A stretch of DNA of 15,767 bases from an uncultured Porphyromonadaceae bacterium (GTDB taxonomy: Bacteria > Bacteroidota > Bacteroidia > Bacteroidales > Muribaculaceae), in NCBI GenBank assembly GCA_947166165.1, contig CAMVDK010000042.1, positions 1 through 15,767 of the forward strand. Direction: 5' to 3'. The notes under the pieces were generated by a model. It was given only the letters and a program-made list of their open reading frames with translations. It did no database searches and was not told the DNA's origin. Numbering within the stretch: the first letter of the stretch is position 1; the number at the start of each line of letters is the position of its first letter. Both the position numbers and the translations under genes were made by a program. Below are positions 13,592 to 15,767 of this stretch, in pieces.

Positions 13592-14221
13592 TCAGCCTTG
13601 GTAGTCTTTTTCGTTGGCATCGGCAGGAAGCTCAGCCTCAGCGCGTCGTTCGGCGGTCTGGATGGTGAAAAAGTGGCACTCGAAGGCTTCGCCGTCGGCT
13701 GGCACATAGTCGACGGCAAGTTTGCCGTTGGTGAAAGTGATGCGGTCGTCGTTCTCGCCGGGTGCGGTCTCATTAAAGCCCAGTTTCTTCCATTGGTCGA
13801 TGAACTGCATGGCAGACTTCAGCGAGAACAGCTGCACGGAGACGTAGAGCATGTAGTCGCTGTCGTCGCCGTCGTTGCAGGCCGACATTTCGACCACGCA
13901 GGCCGCGTCTTTGTCGCTGCCCGGCTCGAAAGCGGACATCTCGGTGGTGACTGTGTCGCCCTTGTCGAAGCCGTCGATAATCACGCAGGGGCCGCCATAG
14001 CCTTCGCCCGTGAGCCCTTGGGTGAACCCCCGCGCCGTGAACGACTTCACGGCGAGTGCCATCAAATCGTCGGCCTCTTTCTCCTCGTTGTCGCCAACGG
14101 GAATCGTTGATTTATAGTCGAACAGGCCCACGACATCGGCCACGTCGATCACCTGGGTCTGCGCCTTGCATGAACTGGTAGCGGCCAGCACACACAGCAG
14201 CGAAAGCAATGTTTTCTTCAT
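13592..14221 (-). CDS. Secreted protein of unknown function upstream of tatA
   Basis: The 209-residue product has an N-terminal signal peptide (MKKTLLSLLCVLAATSSC). Cys18 could be lipidated, but the preceding TSS is a poor lipobox; cleavage at CKA-QT after residue 20 by signal peptidase I is an alternative. The mature protein is acidic, with a DNEEKEADDLMALAVKSF helix (44-61), three or four Cys residues and alternating strands and helices such as YMLYVSVQLF and SAMQFIDQWKKLGF. I do not recognise the family. It is the first gene of the minus-strand operon that continues with tatA and tatC, with its own promoter at 14253-14283. Neither its signal sequence nor the body has a twin-arginine motif, so a direct link to Tat is not shown. 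Confidence 0.7.
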   Translation of the reverse strand: MKKTLLSLLCVLAATSSCKAQTQVIDVADVVGLFDYKSTIPVGDNEEKEADDLMALAVKSFTARGFTQGLTGEGYGGPCVIIDGFDKGDTVTTEMSAFEPGSDKDAACVVEMSACNDGDDSDYMLYVSVQLFSLKSAMQFIDQWKKLGFNETAPGENDDRITFTNGKLAVDYVPADGEAFECHFFTIQTAERRAEAELPADANEKDYQG

Positions 14222-14252
14222 AACGGCATCGTGTTAGAGGGTGTTTCGTCGG

Positions 14253-14283
14253 CAAAGGTAGTCAAAATTTTGAATACTGCAAG
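14253..14283 (-). promoter_or_regulatory. Predicted promoter of the minus-strand tat operon
   Basis: Read on the minus strand, TACCTTTG (14260 down to 14253) is a perfect -7 box. CTTG (14283 to 14280) lies 19 bases upstream as a three-of-four -33 match. The start codon is about 30 bases downstream, at 14221. Confidence 0.65.
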
Positions 14284-14387
14284 CACCCAGGCGGCCTGTA
14301 AGTGAAAAAATGAGGCGAAACCACCGTGGCGCGCAGGTCGGGGAGACCTTGTGCGCGTGCGATTTTTAGAAAATTTACCGCTAGCAA

Positions 14388-14419
14388 TTTCATCATGTCG
14401 TGAATTCGGCTTACCTTTG
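14388..14419 (+). promoter_or_regulatory. Predicted promoter for fabD
   Basis: TTTC (14388-14391), a 20-base spacer and TACCTTTG (14412-14419) match the Bacteroidota promoter pattern with one mismatch in the -33 box. The leader of about 43 bases before the ATG at 14469 is A-rich, typical for well-translated genes in this phylum. Confidence 0.7.
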
Positions 14420-14468
14420 CGGCTCGAAACGACATATACATATTTAATACAAAACGACAACAAGACAA

Positions 14469-15347
14469 ATGAAAGCATTCGTATTTCCTGGACAGGGTGC
14501 TCAATTCGTGGGCATGGGCAAAGAGCTCTACGAGAGCAACCCGAAGGCAAAGGAATTGTTTGAGAAAGCCAACGAGGTGCTGGGATTCCGCATCACCGAC
14601 CTGATGTTCGACGGCACCGACGAAGACCTGCGCCAGACCAAGGTCACGCAGCCCGCTGTGTTTCTGCACTCGGTGATTCTGGCGCTGACCATGGGCGAGG
14701 AGTTCAAGCCCGACATGGTGGCCGGCCACTCGCTGGGCGAGTTCTCGGCACTCGTGGCCGCCGGCGTGCTGCCCTTCGAGCAGGGTCTGAAGCTCGTCGA
14801 GACCCGCGCGTTGGCCATGCAGAAGGCCTGCGAGGCCGCACCGTCGACCATGGCCGCCATCATCGGCATGGACGACGCCAAAGTCGAGGAGCTCTGCGCT
14901 TCGATCGAGGGCGTGTGCGTCCCCGCCAACTACAACAGCCCCGGTCAGGTGGTGATTTCGGGCAGCAACGAGGCCATCGCCGAGGCTTGCGTCAAGTTCA
15001 AAGAGGCTGGAGCCAAGCGCGCCCTGCCGCTGAACGTGGGTGGCGCGTTCCACTCGCCGCTCATGGAGCCCGCTCGCGCCGAGTTGGCAAAGGCTATCGA
15101 CGAGGCCGACTTCTCGGCTCCCCGTTGCCCCATCTACCAGGATGTGGACGCACTGCCGCACACCGACCCTGCCGAAATCAAGGTCAACCTGGTCAAGCAG
15201 CTCACCGCTCCCGTGCGTTGGAGCCACATCGTGGCCAACATGGTGAAGGACGGCATGACCGAGGCCGTGGAGCTTGGCCCGGGCAAGGTGCTGCAAGGCC
15301 TCATTGGCCGCACGTGCCGCGAGGTGGCCGTCAGCGGCCGCCAGTGA
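14469..15347 (+). CDS. fabD: Malonyl-CoA:ACP transacylase
   Basis: FabD moves the malonyl group from CoA to acyl carrier protein, supplying the extender unit for fatty acid synthesis in the cytoplasm. The 292-residue length is normal. It shows FPGQGAQ (6-12) with the oxyanion-hole Gln9, the nucleophile motif GHSLGEF (86-92) with Ser88, Arg113 in ETRALAMQ that binds the malonyl carboxylate, NSPGQVVISG (156-165), and GGAFHSPLM (191-199) with catalytic His195. The C-terminal block ELGPGKVLQGL is also family-typical. It is transcribed from its own promoter, divergent from the tat operon, and appears monocistronic, with a convergent gene downstream. No other fab genes are in the window. Confidence 0.96.
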   Translation: MKAFVFPGQGAQFVGMGKELYESNPKAKELFEKANEVLGFRITDLMFDGTDEDLRQTKVTQPAVFLHSVILALTMGEEFKPDMVAGHSLGEFSALVAAGVLPFEQGLKLVETRALAMQKACEAAPSTMAAIIGMDDAKVEELCASIEGVCVPANYNSPGQVVISGSNEAIAEACVKFKEAGAKRALPLNVGGAFHSPLMEPARAELAKAIDEADFSAPRCPIYQDVDALPHTDPAEIKVNLVKQLTAPVRWSHIVANMVKDGMTEAVELGPGKVLQGLIGRTCREVAVSGRQ

Positions 15348-15368
15348 TGGCTGCACAAACAAAGCATT

Positions 15369-15407
15369 CAGCGGCAGTCGGCGTCAAAGTGGCGCCGGCT
15401 GCCGCTG
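15369..15407. terminator. Hairpin between fabD and the convergent lipoprotein gene
   Basis: CAGCGGCAGTCGGCG (15369-15383) pairs with CGCCGGCTGCCGCTG (15393-15407) over 15 bp with one wobble pair, around a nine-base loop. It starts 22 bases after the fabD stop. No T-run follows on either strand, so it may end transcripts weakly or act by protecting the 3' end. Confidence 0.55.
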
Positions 15408-15434
15408 CGTTAGGGGGAACAGGCGATGTGCCGG

Positions 15435-15731
15435 TCAGGGGTTTCTGGATGGACAGTCGCGGTTGTCGTCCGGGTCCTCGGGCTGAGTCACGCCGTTGAT
15501 TTCTTGAGGCTCGGTCTGGGGGACGGCGGCCTCCACGGCATCGGTGTCCACCATCACCTCACCTACGAGTTCTTCGGTGCTGTCGGTGGCAGCCATGTTC
15601 AACAATGTTGAATCCACCACTTCGCCCTCCAGCTCATTCACCTGCGAGGAGCAGCCGTTGCAGGCGGGCAATGCCCCCAGACTCAAAGTCAGGCCTGCGA
15701 TGACCACCGCCTTGCCCACCGCCTGCCGCAT
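15435..15731 (-). CDS. Small predicted lipoprotein, acidic, possibly N-terminally incomplete in this window
   Basis: From the ATG at 15731 the product has 98 residues and begins MRQAVGKAVVIAGLTLSLGALPAC, with a good lipoprotein signal and lipobox LPAC. The short acidic mature part is rich in Glu, Asp, Thr and Val, looks disordered, and contains two more Cys near the start (CNGCSS counts the first) and one near the end. No family is recognised. A GTG nine codons upstream (15758) keeps the frame open to the window edge, so a longer protein is possible, but the ATG puts the signal peptide at the usual place. It faces fabD, with a hairpin between them. Confidence 0.6.
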   Translation of the reverse strand: MRQAVGKAVVIAGLTLSLGALPACNGCSSQVNELEGEVVDSTLLNMAATDSTEELVGEVMVDTDAVEAAVPQTEPQEINGVTQPEDPDDNRDCPSRNP

Positions 15732-15767
15732 GCGCAACTGACGCTCAAGCCAGCGCACCCCGCTCTC

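Noticed and set aside
13549..13773. An N-terminal extension of tatA by 75 codons.
   Set aside because: The extension lies over the end of the preceding gene, is Pro/Ser/Thr-rich and would put an untypical segment before the TatA transmembrane helix. The ATG at 13548 gives a normal TatA.
14328..14357. An imperfect GC-rich hairpin followed by five T residues in the tat-fabD divergent spacer.
   Set aside because: It looks like a plus-strand terminator, but no plus-strand gene precedes it; the stem has a bulge and a wobble pair. It may be chance in GC-rich sequence.
14262..15362. A 366-codon minus-strand frame opposite fabD.
   Set aside because: The fabD strand has all catalytic motifs; the opposite frame shows none and crosses the fabD promoter.

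Overview
The window looks like a stretch of chromosome from a GC-rich member of the Bacteroidota, most likely a gut-type Bacteroidales (Muribaculaceae- or Prevotellaceae-like). The family placement is inference; the phylum is better supported. The signs are Bacteroides-type promoters (a -7 box TAnnTTTG about 20 bases after TTTG-like -33 boxes), A-rich leaders without clear Shine-Dalgarno sequences, secreted proteins ending in type I dockerin-like repeats, a C-terminal tail of the GIYIxNGKKVL kind, and a tatA-tatC pair with Bacteroidota-style sequences. I see no mobile element, CRISPR array, tRNA or rRNA.

Layout. Bases 1-257 hold a leader with a short tandem repeat and a promoter. Gene 258-1712 (+) is a secreted CotH-family protein, followed by plsC (1856-2575, +), an acyltransferase of phospholipid synthesis. 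The terminator of the first gene overlaps the promoter of the second. After a 320-base gap come two genes that overlap by four bases at the annotated ATG: a secreted PD40/TolB-like protein (2896-3804) and a multidomain secreted N-acetylmuramoyl-L-alanine amidase ending in a dockerin (3813-6257). A strong terminator follows.

A second secreted-protein operon (6684-11838, +) codes for a probable beta-helix protein with an AT-rich core, a 992-residue protein with 70-residue YWFD tandem repeats and an internal helical region, and a small leucine-rich-repeat protein with a dockerin. It ends at a 27-bp perfect hairpin, shared with the convergent operon on the other strand.

That minus-strand operon (14221 down to 11944) codes for a secreted protein of unknown function, TatA, TatC and a small predicted lipoprotein. 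It diverges from fabD (14469-15347, +), malonyl-CoA:ACP transacylase of fatty acid synthesis; both sides of the divergent spacer have good promoters. A last small minus-strand lipoprotein gene lies at the right edge and may extend out of the window.

Taken together, the window mixes envelope housekeeping (PlsC, FabD, TatAC) with two clusters of secreted, surface-type proteins of unknown role. The most unusual content is the dockerin-tagged amidase, the YWFD-repeat protein and the three-gene secreted operon. All functional calls are from reading the sequence; no database search was possible.
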